DNA of 64,000 nt, taken from Tipula vernalis. Its lineage: Eukaryota; Arthropoda; Insecta; Diptera; Tipulidae. This document shows positions 8,096 to 19,650 of this stretch, in pieces (the stretch's first letter is position 1; each line of letters opens with the position of its first letter). The stretch covers positions 185,985,561 to 186,049,560 of the forward strand of contig OY282560.1 in the NCBI GenBank assembly GCA_958295665.1, read 5' to 3'. The notes below the pieces were generated by a model, which saw only the letters and a program-made list of their open reading frames with translations, made no database searches and was not told the DNA's origin. A program made the translations under genes and the position numbers.

Positions 8096-11040
8096 TTTAA
8101 ATATTATTTTTTTGTATTTGAATTTAAGGATTTTTAATTTTATAAAAAATAAAAATAAAATAGTTTTACACACACATTTTTATTTTCAAAATTCCATTCT
8201 ACCTGTCACCCTATGTTACGAATACATATGAAACCCCCTTTTAACTAAATCATTTTGATTTTTCCTTTATGTAAGTATTAATACGATCATCCGGCTAAAT
8301 CGTGAAACAAAAGGAAAGAAAACTCGCTCAAAAATCAGTCGTCGCACCACTAAACACATATACGTGCTATTGTTGTGATTCAATTGTTTACTAACAATTG
8401 AATCTCGCCCCCTATTTTCCTTTTAGTGCTTGCTATATTTCAGACAATTTTATTTTTAATTATTTTTGTAATTCAAATAAGAAAATGGATTTTAGAAAAG
8501 GATGGTATCTATATGCAAATTTAAACTAGAGTCCTCTTGAGTCTTCATTTCGATAGTTCAAATCTAGTGTATTGTCGGGTGTATTTTTCCCACTGTAACG
8601 AAGTTATATTGGGTAAGTATTGTAATCGTGAAAAAATTATGTTCCAGATTTTCTCATTTCTCGACGAATTAGGTTACCAAGAGTCCAAAAAGGTCGATTA
8701 AAAAAATGTTGTGTCCATCCTTCCAGTCAAACATTTTTGCTAACTTTGGGTCCATTTGAGTCTAGAGTACAAGGGGTTGCAGGAATTAAAAAGAATTATA
8801 TCAGGCAATTCTCGTTGCTCACATAATGTTGTGATCTGGACGAACGGCATAAATATTCAGAAAAGAAATTTTGAACATTGTGAATGCTGTCTGAACTGAT
8901 TAATTTAAATTCTTAATTATTTCCGACAGTACCCTAGAGAGTTATAACTGTGACTAATTCTTAAAGATCGAAGTTGAAAAATGGCCAATGCGATTTGGAT
9001 TACTGTTCAACGCGTCTCACTTCTAAATAATCTAACATTATTTGTGAGTCTGTGATTTGGCGATTTGGGCGAGAATTTATATTGTCATGACCAATTGTGT
9101 GATGTTGGGGAAGGAATCTCCAAATTTAAGAAAACCATGATATCTTTTAAGGACTGTTCCTGCTTAAAATAACGGAAAACGTTTGTAAAATGTAATTGGT
9201 AGGTTTGGTGACGTATAACGGATAGTTTGTGAGAAAAGTGTCGTTCGAGAAGTCGGACAAAACTATTTTTTTTTTAAAGTAAATTTTTATATTTTCGAAG
9301 TATTCAAGCAATAAAATTTGTTTTTCAATTTTTTTGTAAACGTATTAAAATCGTCTGTTGAAAAATTTATAAAGAAAAAACCATCCATCCATAAAGTTTG
9401 ATTGAATATAATATCAAAGAGTGATATGGAGAAGTGAGAGTGGGTCAATAAGTTAATATAAATTGTATTATTTGTTCACTTTTTTAAATAAGAAAATTTA
9501 CCTTTTTATTTGTTTATGTGGATTATTTTGTTGTTGAAACCTTTCGTTTCCGCAACACTTTATGAAATTCACATACTCGTAGATATTTGGTATATCGTAA
9601 TAGGGTGTAACTGTCAAAATGCTTTGCCATTATCAATCATTTGTGTGCTTTTACAATTGGTGTTGTACACCAGAGAAGGTTAATATTAAACTTTCAAAAT
9701 TTTACCTGGGTAATAATATGAATGATTTACTAGTATTTATTAGTATTAATGTAAAAGTGATGACATATCTTGGACTATAGAGCATCGATTATAGAGATAT
9801 GAGCTTCATTTTATATTAACGCCATTAGAAACCAAAATATTTCAAATTAAGTAAACATTGCGTACAATCTCTCACGATTATCGAAATAAAATATAAATAC
9901 AAATCGAGGTTAAAATTTATAAATCCTAAAGTAAATACCGAAATACCGATTTGTATTAAATTTCTGATAATTGTAGTTTGTTGACACCAGTAAGTTCTCA
10001 GAAAACATTTTTTATCTCGTCCCCGTATTTATCAAAAAACTTATTCGAAAAAATTAATCAATAACATGATAATTTACACGATAGATGATGTGTTTTTGTG
10101 CTGTTCTACAGAACACAGTTTACCAAATATGACCATTGTCATTAGATGTTTATATTATCTTAAATTATAAACTGTAGAACGGTGCTCGAAATAGAGAATT
10201 GAGTATGACATAGCACCTTCCAGTTATCCAGGACAAAATGAAGAGCTGGTTCGAGATCGCAACCGATACGAGTTGACAATGACCTGTAAAAAGCGTTTTC
10301 TATTATATATTATTATTAAATTAACTTAAAATAAATTCTGAAACACCATAAAACCAAAGCGAAAATTGAATCTTCAGTATATAAATAAGTAATGCAGTTT
10401 GTGTTTTGTTAAATGGATGGCTCTGTCCGGCATGAAAAATAAATGTAACGAGAAAAATTTGTCTATAATCCACCTGGTTTTGTAACTATCTATTTATTTA
10501 CTATCTACCTACTTGGAAACTAAAAACACAAAAATTGAAAATTTAATGTCATGAATTAAATACACGAAATTATATAAGCGACAACTGGTGTCAATGTCAA
10601 TTGTTCATTTTATTGACTGACAGGTAGGGTATATGCACTCTATTTAAATAAAAATTTGTTTTATGATATTAAATATTAAACAATTAACAACTATTTTTTA
10701 CGTTATATTACATTATGTACTTATTTGTATTAGTACTTATCAACAAATTTATTTTTCGTTAATTATTCCAATAAATATCATCCAATGCGCACATTGAAAG
10801 ATGTTGTTGGAGGTTTGAGCTAAATTAGTAGTGTCTGATCTATAAATATACTTCGCCTCATTAGCCCAGTTTATAATACTTTCAAGCGTGTTTTATTTTC
10901 GGTGCTGTTCTACAATCCTGGAGTAGGACTAGAATTGTTTATATTCCCAACGCTGGCAAGTCAGATAACTCTACCTCAGGAAGTTTTCTATACTATTTTT
11001 GTTAAAGGTAAGAAAATATAGTACAATACTAATTTGTTAT
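8096..11040. other. No recognisable gene
   Basis: About 2.9 kb of AT-rich non-coding DNA. One perfect small hairpin, GATTCAATTGTT-N4-AACAATTGAATC, lies near 8378-8405. The motif GTGCTGTTCTACA recurs near 10098 and 10903, and inverted near 10177. None of it resolves into a known element. Confidence 0.4.
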
Positions 11041-12760
11041 TGGCAAAGAAACATTTTTGTTATGGAGCAAATATTCAGAGGCTGAGCTTGCTTAGAATTT
11101 TAACGATGGTAGCTTGGTGAGCAAACACTTGAATTTCTTTCGCACGTTCATCCAACTAGAATCCATCATTTCATCTATGTCAGAATATTTTAAGACAAAT
11201 TAGGAGATCTTTTGCATGAAAAAAATCCAAAAATTTTAAAATTCAGAATAATTGAAAAGTTAACATACCAACAAAGAAATCCAGAAAAAAGGGTTGGTGA
11301 CAAAATTCCTTAGGGTAGTTGTTTTCCGTGATTTTCTTGTATTTTCCCAAGCTGATTGCAATATTTCATTTACAAATTTGTAAACTTCTTTGTCTAATTG
11401 TTCCTCGTTCTTTAATGGAATAGTCTTAAGCATTCCCAATTAGTGTGGTTATTTATTAAAAATGGAGGGTTGCTTTCTTTCTGAATATTTTCTCACTTAA
11501 TGTTAGAAGTATCGGTGAATGATCAGAGTTTTAATCTTGGCTTTTATCCACTTGTACATAATTTACAGATATGCCTTTATTACGAAGAAATCAATCAGAT
11601 CTGGCAGTTTGTTTGGATCAGTTGGCTTGTTTTCCAGTTGATAAGGCTCTTCACAACTACATTTTTTGATAGCTTTTGGGAGTTCTTTACATCTAGTCGT
11701 TGTTATCCTAGAGCCCAGTTGATATTTTTTCCATTCAAGTCTCCTCCAAGATTTGTAAATCGTTTTCCTAGTATGCTTGTATTTCTTCTGTTTCATATTT
11801 TAACTCTTCATAGTGATGAATATTATTTCTGATTATAATAGCACTAGCTCCTTTAGCAGTGTTTTTAGGATGAATAGTGTGATATATTTGATAACTTTAA
11901 ATTTAATAATTGATTATCTAGTGAAGTGTGTTTCCTCACCTGAGAGGATCACCTGAAATTCTTGTTGATGTTACATGAGTTAGTACACCTCTCTCTACGC
12001 TTTATTTCGGGTTGGTTCATCTTAACTGTCTGCTTCCTGATTAAACTTGAATTTTTAGCAATCACATTTTCATTTTTCATGTTTTGCAGTTCAACAGCAA
12101 CGATGCATCCTATGTTCTTACCCGGATTGTTTTCCCCACAAAGAACGCATTTAGCCATGTCCATTAGCTTAATATTGTTTTCATTGTGGTCAAATCTTAT
12201 TAGAGGTTGAATAATGACTTTACACACCAAGATGTACTTAGTCTGATAAATTTTTTCGATATCTTCATCAGTATCGAAGGTCCTCACCTTGCCTCACCGT
12301 TTTAGCTTAATTGATGCTTCAGTTGCTTTAAATCCTTTTGCTTTCAGGCAATAAATTATTTTTTCTGGCTTACACGTAGAGTGTAGGTTTTTAGCCATAA
12401 CCTATATCGGTCTGGTTTGTTTGTTTTCAAACGTGCGCCAATCATGTTTTTCTTCATTTAACATTTTTCTGTATGTTTCACAATCTCCAAGTTTATTTTG
12501 ATGGAATTTCCCTTCATCACCTTTGCATTATACAAAATATGTATTATTTTCTCAAAGAGTAAATCAAAGTCTTTGACTTCAACTATTACTATTGGTGGTG
12601 GTGGAGGTAATTTTTATGGCTGTATCTGTATAATATTAGGAACGTCACCTTTTAGAATTAATAAATCATTTTTGATTGTTTCCATTCTATTAATGCGCAA
12701 TTTTATGTTAGTTGTGTGCAAAGTACGAGTGACTTAAGTGTTTAGTTTATAAACAGTGTC
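11040..12760 (-). pseudogene. Decayed jockey-clade LINE (ORF1 and endonuclease fragments)
   Basis: The minus strand retains pieces of both LINE proteins in order. Around 12640-12300 lies the ORF1 N-terminal region of the jockey type: a proline-rich start with IVIVEVKDFDLLFEKI, then a KNLHSTCKPEKIIYCLKAKGF-like block. Around 12290-11960 lie the RTFDTDEDIEK segment and a zinc knuckle, KCVLCGENNPGKNIGC. After an internal loss, about 11800-11560 resembles the APE endonuclease C-terminus (GSRITTTRCKEL..., PDLIDFFV). About 11470-11050 weakly matches the linker before reverse transcriptase. Stops and frameshifts are numerous. It is a different, older lineage from the intact element at 38643-43184. 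Confidence 0.75.
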
Positions 12761-14320
12761 GGTTTTGAGTTTTTATAGTATTCCAATCTGAGAGAATTCT
12801 TTAACTAAAATAAATTTTTTTAAGTCCGAAAAGATCAACTTGTCAAAAGCATTTTTCAAAGCAAATATTGTAGTTTTTCCCCAGAAATCCTTAAAGTTCG
12901 TTTTTACATCAACAAGTTTTTGGAAACGAAGACCACAAATCATAAGATAAGTCTAAAATTCGCATTTCATTCAAAATCGTATGGGTTTTTTGAATTCTTG
13001 CTTTTATAAACGCTTATTATGGTTCTTTGTAAACGAATGTTGGTGATGCCAATAAAAGATAATAAGTTATTCAACAAACAAATCGTTTATTTAAATGGCC
13101 TTATATGTATTTGCTTACGTAAATTAATTTTAAAGTGAATTAATATGTGATTAATTAAATTTGCAAACTAAGTTTTCACAAAATTTTATTTCCATTTATT
13201 TATGTTTTCACGGTCAAAGTGTTGAAGTTTGTTTCCTTTGAAAACGTTTTGGCATGCTTTTTCTCCCTTCTAATGGAACAAGAATCGGAAAAGTGTATTT
13301 CTCATTCTAAATACTTTTCATTGTACTTGTCACAGAACGTGAATTAACCCTGTATAGAAAAAAAACTACACAAATCAAAGGTTACGAAACAAAAAACCAA
13401 TTATAATTATTAAATTTTAATTTGGATCTGAAACCCGCAAAACCAATTTGTTAGTAACCAAAAATATTGGATTATAAACATAGAAACTTATTATTAAAAA
13501 TTAAATTTTATTTCTGTACCCACTTACTTAATGCGGTGTAGAAATCTTATCTGAAATTATGTAAAAATCCGCACCGCAATAAATTTTCTTCCGTCTCAAT
13601 GAAATTATTAATAAAAACACTGAAATTTTACAATACTACTAATATTAGTAACCTTGATATGAAAAAAACATATTTTTAACCAAATTATATTTTCATTTTT
13701 CAAAGTAATCTCTCAAACATTAATGAATTTATCACAAATTTCTAATAAAAATCCAAATTGTGGCAATTCTTTCTGGAAACCACCACTTGAAATTTAAACC
13801 AAATTAAATTATTTGACTGACGTTCCATCTAAAGCGCAAACACACTGAAAATCGAAAAGAAAAACCGCATTTAGTTTTTTCGATATAACTCCAAAATTAT
13901 TCTTAATTTTATCTAAAATCCTCATGAAAAATTATTTAAAATCGAAAAAAATAAATTTTCATTTTCTTAGCCTATTAAATATTTTTTGAATGTGTTAAAT
14001 TGAAAATAGTATTGTATGGTCCCCTTCGGTCAAGAACCAGAAGATTTATATCAAAAAACTAAATGCGGGTTGTCTTTTCACGCTTAACGTTTAACAAAAG
14101 AAATACAAGTAGTAGAGAAAAATGCTAATAAGTTTGTTATTTGTTAGGTGATTCTGTCTATTTTTGTAGTAAAAAATTGCAGCTACAGAAAATATTGTAC
14201 AGCTAAAGTAAATATTCATTTAAATATGTTTATTCCAGATGGTGTTACTTGTTGAACTGAAATGTATATTTATAGTATATGGTGTTACTTGAATCATTTT
14301 TGTATTATTTTAAGAGTGTT
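12761..14320. other. No gene; one candidate inverted-repeat element at 13846-14092
   Basis: Non-coding AT-rich DNA. Within it, CCGCATTTAGTTTTTTCGATATA near 13864-13887 recurs inverted near 14049-14072 with one or two differences, and a looser GAAAAGA match lies outside. This may be a small fold-back element of about 250 bp. Confidence 0.4.
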
Positions 14321-15153
14321 CCGAAATTGCCTCAAAGGAATTTCAGAATCATTTAAACAAAGTCGCGGACTGGCTGAAGGCATGGTGAATAAAAGTGAGC
14401 TGAAACAAATCAACTCACTTCACATTGATGCTGAACAAACGCATCTGCCCTCCAGTGAAATTAAACGATAAAAATATTCCTCAACAAATGAAGATAAAAT
14501 ACTTAGATTTGCTCCTGGATAGAAGGTTAACGTCGAAAAATCATATTGAAACAAAGCGCAACCAAATAAAAATTACATTTTCCAAAATGTATTGGCTGAT
14601 TGGAAGAAAATCACAGCTGTCATTAGCCAATAAAGTTTTAATATACAAAGCTATAATCAAACCCGTATCATGGTATTCAGTTATTGGCATCTACCAGCGC
14701 TTCAAAGAGAGAACTTCTGCAACGAACCCAAGCGAAAATACTTCGCAGTATTACCGATGCTCCATGGTGCATTCAAAATAATAATATACATGACGACCTT
14801 GGGATTAAAACCGTTAAAGGAAACAAGAATTCAGTTCGAAATATTACTCAAAACTAGAAGCACATCCCAACGATTTGGCCAGGGAGATACTAAAACAGCC
14901 GCGATTTAGGCGACTGAGAAGAACAGATCCATTCGGACTGATGAACATGTGAACCTGTAAATTTATTAAATGATTATTTTATACATATAAGTATAATCTA
15001 AATTAATTAAATTGTGAGCACTAACAATAAGTATTAACATTGGTTAAGACTTAAAATATGTAATAATTTTAGCTTAAGATTTGATTACTTCTTGTGAGTT
15101 TCTTATGTAGAAAGATTCAAGAATAAAGCTATTGGCAACATTTAAAAAAAAAA
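14320..15153 (+). pseudogene. 5'-truncated jockey-type LINE copy (3' end of ORF2)
   Basis: This is a truncated, mutated relative of the intact LINE at 38643-43184. It begins within the distal reverse transcriptase region (equivalent to about 42340) and runs through the ORF2 C-terminus, the 3' untranslated region, AATAAAG and an A tail at 15145-15153. Readable blocks such as KMYWLIGRKSQLSLANKVL and QRTQAKILRSITDAPW match closely, but frameshifts and stops break the frame. 5' truncation is the usual result of incomplete target-primed reverse transcription. A short AAGAGT occurs on both flanks but is too short to call a target duplication. Confidence 0.9.
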
Positions 15154-15666
15154 TTGAAGAGTCCATGATAAAATATTACAGACACATTAATATTGGGTTC
15201 CACATTGAAAATCGCAAAATCATTCATGCTTCGTTCATCGTTATAATTATCTGCCTAGATAAAAGTTTATTATTTTTTTTTCTATGCTTCCCATTTTCCG
15301 CCTAGAAAAATCGAAAAACGCTTTTCGTGCATACGTACTGTACAAAAAGTACCGGAAACCCAACGAACGTTTCGCCAAAGAAATTTGTGTGCGTAATTTG
15401 GCAAAATACGCATTGCTGGTATCATGGCAGAACCATTTAACTGATAAATCATAATTTTAAAGAAGATATGGAAAACTTCATAATTATCCTAATTATGAAA
15501 ACAAACATGTATTTACAACAAATGTAGGGAATTACTTCATTAAATAAATTAAAACAAAACTAATGTATTAAATGTTTGCACAAACGATTTATTACCATCC
15601 AGGTAATTATTTTCAGATACGTGTTTTTACACAATTGAAGATTTTAACGGATTATTTTCAGTTGAA

Positions 15667-16248
15667 CGGGCGAAATTACGACATTTTCTCGATTTTTTTG
15701 CGACAGCATAATACATATTTATTTAAAAATTGTTAATAACATCGATTAGTACGAGTTTTGGGGTACTTGTTAAATTTTTTTCATAGAAAATTATTTGAAA
15801 ATAGCAGAACTACAACTGTATTCCAGGAGCGGCGTTTTTTGGGCACACTTGCAGTGGACATGATAACTCGAGAACGGTCTAGGTCGCTGAACGAGGAATT
15901 TGTCAAAATTTAAATTTTTAAAGAAAATGGCGACGGTATTAACAAAAAGTTTATTTTTTCAAGGTCCTTCGGTGAGCGACTAGCTATTATAATAATAAAT
16001 AAGTAGTACAAATTTGGTGTTGATCGGATTGATAGCTTTTTAGTAATCGTGTCCATCGCAAACGTTCTTTCAAAAAAACACGATTCTGAGATAATCTCGT
16101 TTAAAATTACACGTTTAAATATTTTTCTATGAAAAAAATTTAATAAGTACACCAAAACATGTACTAATCGATATTGTTACCAGTTTTTAAATAAATATTT
16201 ATTATGCTGTCAAAAAAAAAAATCTAGGGACTGTCGTCATTTCGCCTG
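15667..16248. mobile_element. MITE-like element with ~125-bp imperfect inverted arms
   Basis: The left arm, starting CGGGCGAAATTACGACA at 15667, and the right arm, ending TGTCGTCATTTCGCCTG at 16248, are imperfect reverse complements for about 125 bp. They share GACAGCATAATA, ATCGATTAGTAC and AAATTTTTTTCATAGAA. The interior encodes nothing recognisable. No convincing target duplication was seen, so the superfamily is unassigned. It ends about 20 bp before the piggyBac-like element. Confidence 0.75.
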
Positions 16249-16272
16249 CTACAACTGTGTATAACCCTTTAA

Positions 16273-18044
16273 CCTTTATGTACGTGACAAGGTGCAATTG
16301 TACCTTTATCGTTTTCAATCTAATGTTTTTTTATTTTCGTTTTGAGCTGTATGCTTGATGATTTTATTTAGCCTCTATTGACATTTTTTAAGTCGATCTA
16401 AATTATTTTCAACCAAAGTGTAGAACAAAATTATTTAGTTATTCCGCCAAATCAAATAATGCCCTTTAAACGGATGACAATAGTGGCATTATAGTACAAA
16501 ATCATTTCTGGTTAATTTTTGAACCATCCATATTATTTGGAGCATCATTAACAACAAGGTTACAACGCGATTCCTGTTTGGAACATACGAGCAAATGCTC
16601 ACTTTCCCATAGTTACTGAACCCAAACTGGGATGAATATTCTTACATTTCTTGAACTCCCTTGGGATGCAAGTTTTGTTTTTTTAAGAGTGTCTACCATT
16701 GTCAACTGCCTCGATAACAACAAACCCGCTAAAGGTAGTGCGGAAAATAAATTGTCCATTCTGACATTCTGTTTCTGGTCAGATCTTTTTCTGGTTCACC
16801 AGGTCCTTTTTCCGTGTACGTTTGACCGGTGATGGTATATGAGTTCTTTGCTTCACTAACACAAAATATTTTTAAGCCATATTTGGTCATCACTGATAGC
16901 AGCTACTTAATCTGCCTTCAAGCTTTGAGAACGGGTGAAACCGTTGTCAAACCGAATAAATCGGCATATACCACGAAATCGGTCGATCGACATGGTCGCT
17001 CTATATAACGGATAAGAATAAACACTCCATAAAACGCTGTGGTGCTCAGAATTGGAATGATGTACACTAATTGTAGTAAGCATTCCAATATGGGCGTAAA
17101 ACTCCTTTGAGGTCGAACACTTCCAGCTTTTAGCAGGCTTTCTGGGATTGTTAGCGTTCTATTCTTCAAATGTTTTGAGTGCTTTTCGATTCGATTCGCG
17201 TACAATTACGTCCACCATCACCTCCGAAAATATACATTTCAATGTATTTGCAACAGACAAAAATTTTGTAAAAGCGACTGATTCTGGTTTATGACGGAAA
17301 ATATTCTGACTTTATATCTGAGTAACAGCCGGTCGGACTTGCGTCTATACCGTACCATCTTCAGCAATAAAACCGGGAATTGAATATATGCTTCCATCAA
17401 AAATTTCTTCGTCAGTATCATTATCTTCATTTGGCTTGTATTCATCCGGAACATGTTCGTCATGTAGCCCTATTTCAATATCAGATGCATTGTAAGCATT
17501 TTTAACGTCCGATAACTTATCAACATCCTGAACACCTGAATGGCATGGAGGGACCCATTCATCTTAAGAGCCTACTTATCCGAATAAAGGGGATAAATAG
17601 GCTTGTTGTTGATCATAGCTCAGCCAAAAAAAAAAAAAACAAGTAATGCCAAAGTCTCGTTTGGAAACTGGTGTATTAGAAAGATTATCAAACTTACCGC
17701 GCGAATGCTGCTTGAGATAATTCGTCCATATTTACTTGCCACTTTTGATGTTGCGCATTATATATAAATTCACGAAACAATATTCGCTAATACCAAATTA
17801 TCGATTATAAATTATTCGAATATTCATAGTATTGCACAAATGCAAAAAGGATAACAATATTAAAAACAATAACTATCATTCTAATTACCGTTATTTTACG
17901 TAATTTGTATTTAATACGAATTTCCTTTTCCATAATGCAAGTGTTTAAATTGCTGTCTAATCGAAGTCACATAAAACCTATGAAGGTAACAAATGTACCT
18001 TAGCCACTTAGGATATGATGTAAAATTTGTCAATCACATAAAGG
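16273..18044 (-). mobile_element. piggyBac-like element, internally deleted and mutated
   Basis: The ends are CCTTTATGTACGTGACAA at 16273 and, inverted, CCTTTATGTGATTGACAA at 18044. Both are bounded by TTAA (16269-16272 and 18045-18048), the signature target of piggyBac elements. On the minus strand a broken transposase is readable from about 17500 to 16500. It has an acidic N-terminal stretch, a VRESNRKALKTFEE block, then SIDRFRGICRFIRFDN (the family's MSRDRF...LRFDD block), and then MDNLFSALPLAGLLLSRQLT (the region of the second catalytic Asp). The segment expected to hold the first catalytic Asp is lost, and stops are frequent. The element is immobile on its own. Confidence 0.88.
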
Positions 18045-18550
18045 TTAAGAGCCAAAATAAAACATTTGTTTGGAAAATTGGTCGTACAAAATCATTGAAG
18101 CCGATTTAGCCTATATTTCAGTACGGCTTAAGGTATACTACGAACACTTTCGAACAAAAATGGCCAAACATTTGAGAGTTATAGAATCAAAAACGGGAAT
18201 CTCCATTTTTCGCTAAAATTAGTTTAACACGTCAATTTTTTCGTTATTTAAAACTCCACATAATCGTGTTGTTAGTAAGTTTCAAACCCTGCAAATTCCT
18301 ATTAAAATTGTTATTCAAAAAATTCATTGGCATCAAACACGGCAAACTCCATAAATTTCTATATAAGTCGACCGTGTCTCCATCAAAAGAAAAAAAAAAC
18401 GAAAACGAGAAGATAACTAGAGAATTACTTTTGATTGCGATGAAAATATGCGTTTGCCGGCAATCTCCATTTTGTTAAACTTAATTTATTGATATAATAA
18501 TTAGCCTACAACCAAATTTGTTAAAAATTATTAAAAAGGATTTATTATAT
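18045..18550. other. No recognisable gene
   Basis: Spacer between the piggyBac-like and mariner-like relics. It contains a short open frame at 18266-18478 without recognisable similarity. Confidence 0.4.
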
Positions 18551-19284
18551 AGGTTGTTCAAATTTGAGGTATCTTTTTAAATATTCCGCTAGTTATACTT
18601 TTTGTAATAGAGTACCATATGTTATTTAACAGATGACAAGTATAAACATTCCGGTTAGTTAAAATGGCCACACATTACGTCGGCAATTCGTTAATTGGGC
18701 CGTAGTAAAACAAGAAGAAAATGAGAATTTTTTCAATGAAATTATCTTCATCGATAAAGCTCATTTTGAAATTGGCGGCTATGTCAACAAACAAAACAGC
18801 CGAAAAAACTGAGGGAAATAAGGAGGAACCAAAAAAGTTATGTATGGTGTGTGGTGGCGTAATTGGTTCATATTTGCGGTTTCAACAGGATGGTGCAACA
18901 TGACACACAGCAACGGAATCAATCGATCTTTTGAAAGAGAAGTTTAATAATCGAATAATTTCTCGAAGAACAGACGTGAATTGGCCACCAAGATCACGCG
19001 ATTAATGCCATTAGACTTCTTGTTATGGAGTTTCTTGAAGAGTAAAGTTTAATATCACAGCAAATATCACTAATTGAACCATCGTTATGCGAAAAATTTA
19101 TTCAAAATTTTGGTAAAAGATCGTCAGCCTGCTGAGCTAGCAAATGAGCTCACTTGAACGACATTCTTTTTCATTATTAACCGAAACCATAAGTACTTTA
19201 ATTTCCAATAAAAATAAATAAAGATTTCACACAATTTATGTCTTTTATTTAAAATTTAAAAACATACCTCAAATTTGAACACCC
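18551..19284 (+). mobile_element. Mariner-like element relic with terminal inverted repeats
   Basis: The ends match as inverted repeats: AGGTTGTTCAAATTTGAGGT at 18551 and, inverted, GGGTGTTCAAATTTGAGGTA ending near 19284. Between them the plus strand reads as a shortened, frameshifted transposase of the same general group as 530-1322. It retains an IDKAHFE-IGGYVNKQNS block (first Asp) near 18745-18800, FQQDGAT (second Asp) near 18885-18900, and a decayed third block around 19000-19040. The element is about 730 bp, shorter than full-length relatives, so it carries internal deletions. TA lies beside the left end only approximately. Confidence 0.78.
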
Positions 19285-19557
19285 TTTAAATAAAATAAAC
19301 TTCCAAATTTTACTTCAGTTTCTAAGCAAACACCTCAAAAACGTTTTATTTAAATATCTTAATTTGGCAAAAATTGTTTGGTACTGTACGTCTCATTTAA
19401 GTGGCGCATACAAACAGGAATCTCTCGACAAGCACAAAAGAACAAATTTCATAACGGCATATGATGAAATTCGACAAGTGCGATGAAAATAGGACTCTAA
19501 AATGATTTTCATCATCACAAAATTTTCTTTCACTTAAAAAAATATGTACAATAAAGA

Positions 19558-19650
19558 AAATATGCCATAGTGTACCTTATGCCGTACTGAAATATGCCAC
19601 TTTTTCATATTCCATACCTAATGGTATATGCCTTCACGACCGGGACCCTC
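19558..19650. repeat. Second, short ATGCCGTA-type repeat block
   Basis: Three to four units such as TATGCCATAGTGTACC and TTATGCCGTACTGAAA, matching the array at 2170-2400. Confidence 0.6.

Noticed and set aside
12254..12271. Hammerhead-like core on the minus strand (CTGATGA, short gap, GAAA)
   Set aside because: The gap is only 7 nt, no stem III or cleavage triplet pairs around it, and it lies in a LINE ORF1 coding remnant (TDEDIEK). It is coincidental.
14308..15170. Target-site duplication (AAGAGT) of the truncated jockey copy
   Set aside because: Only six bases match and the exact truncation point is uncertain, so it could be chance.
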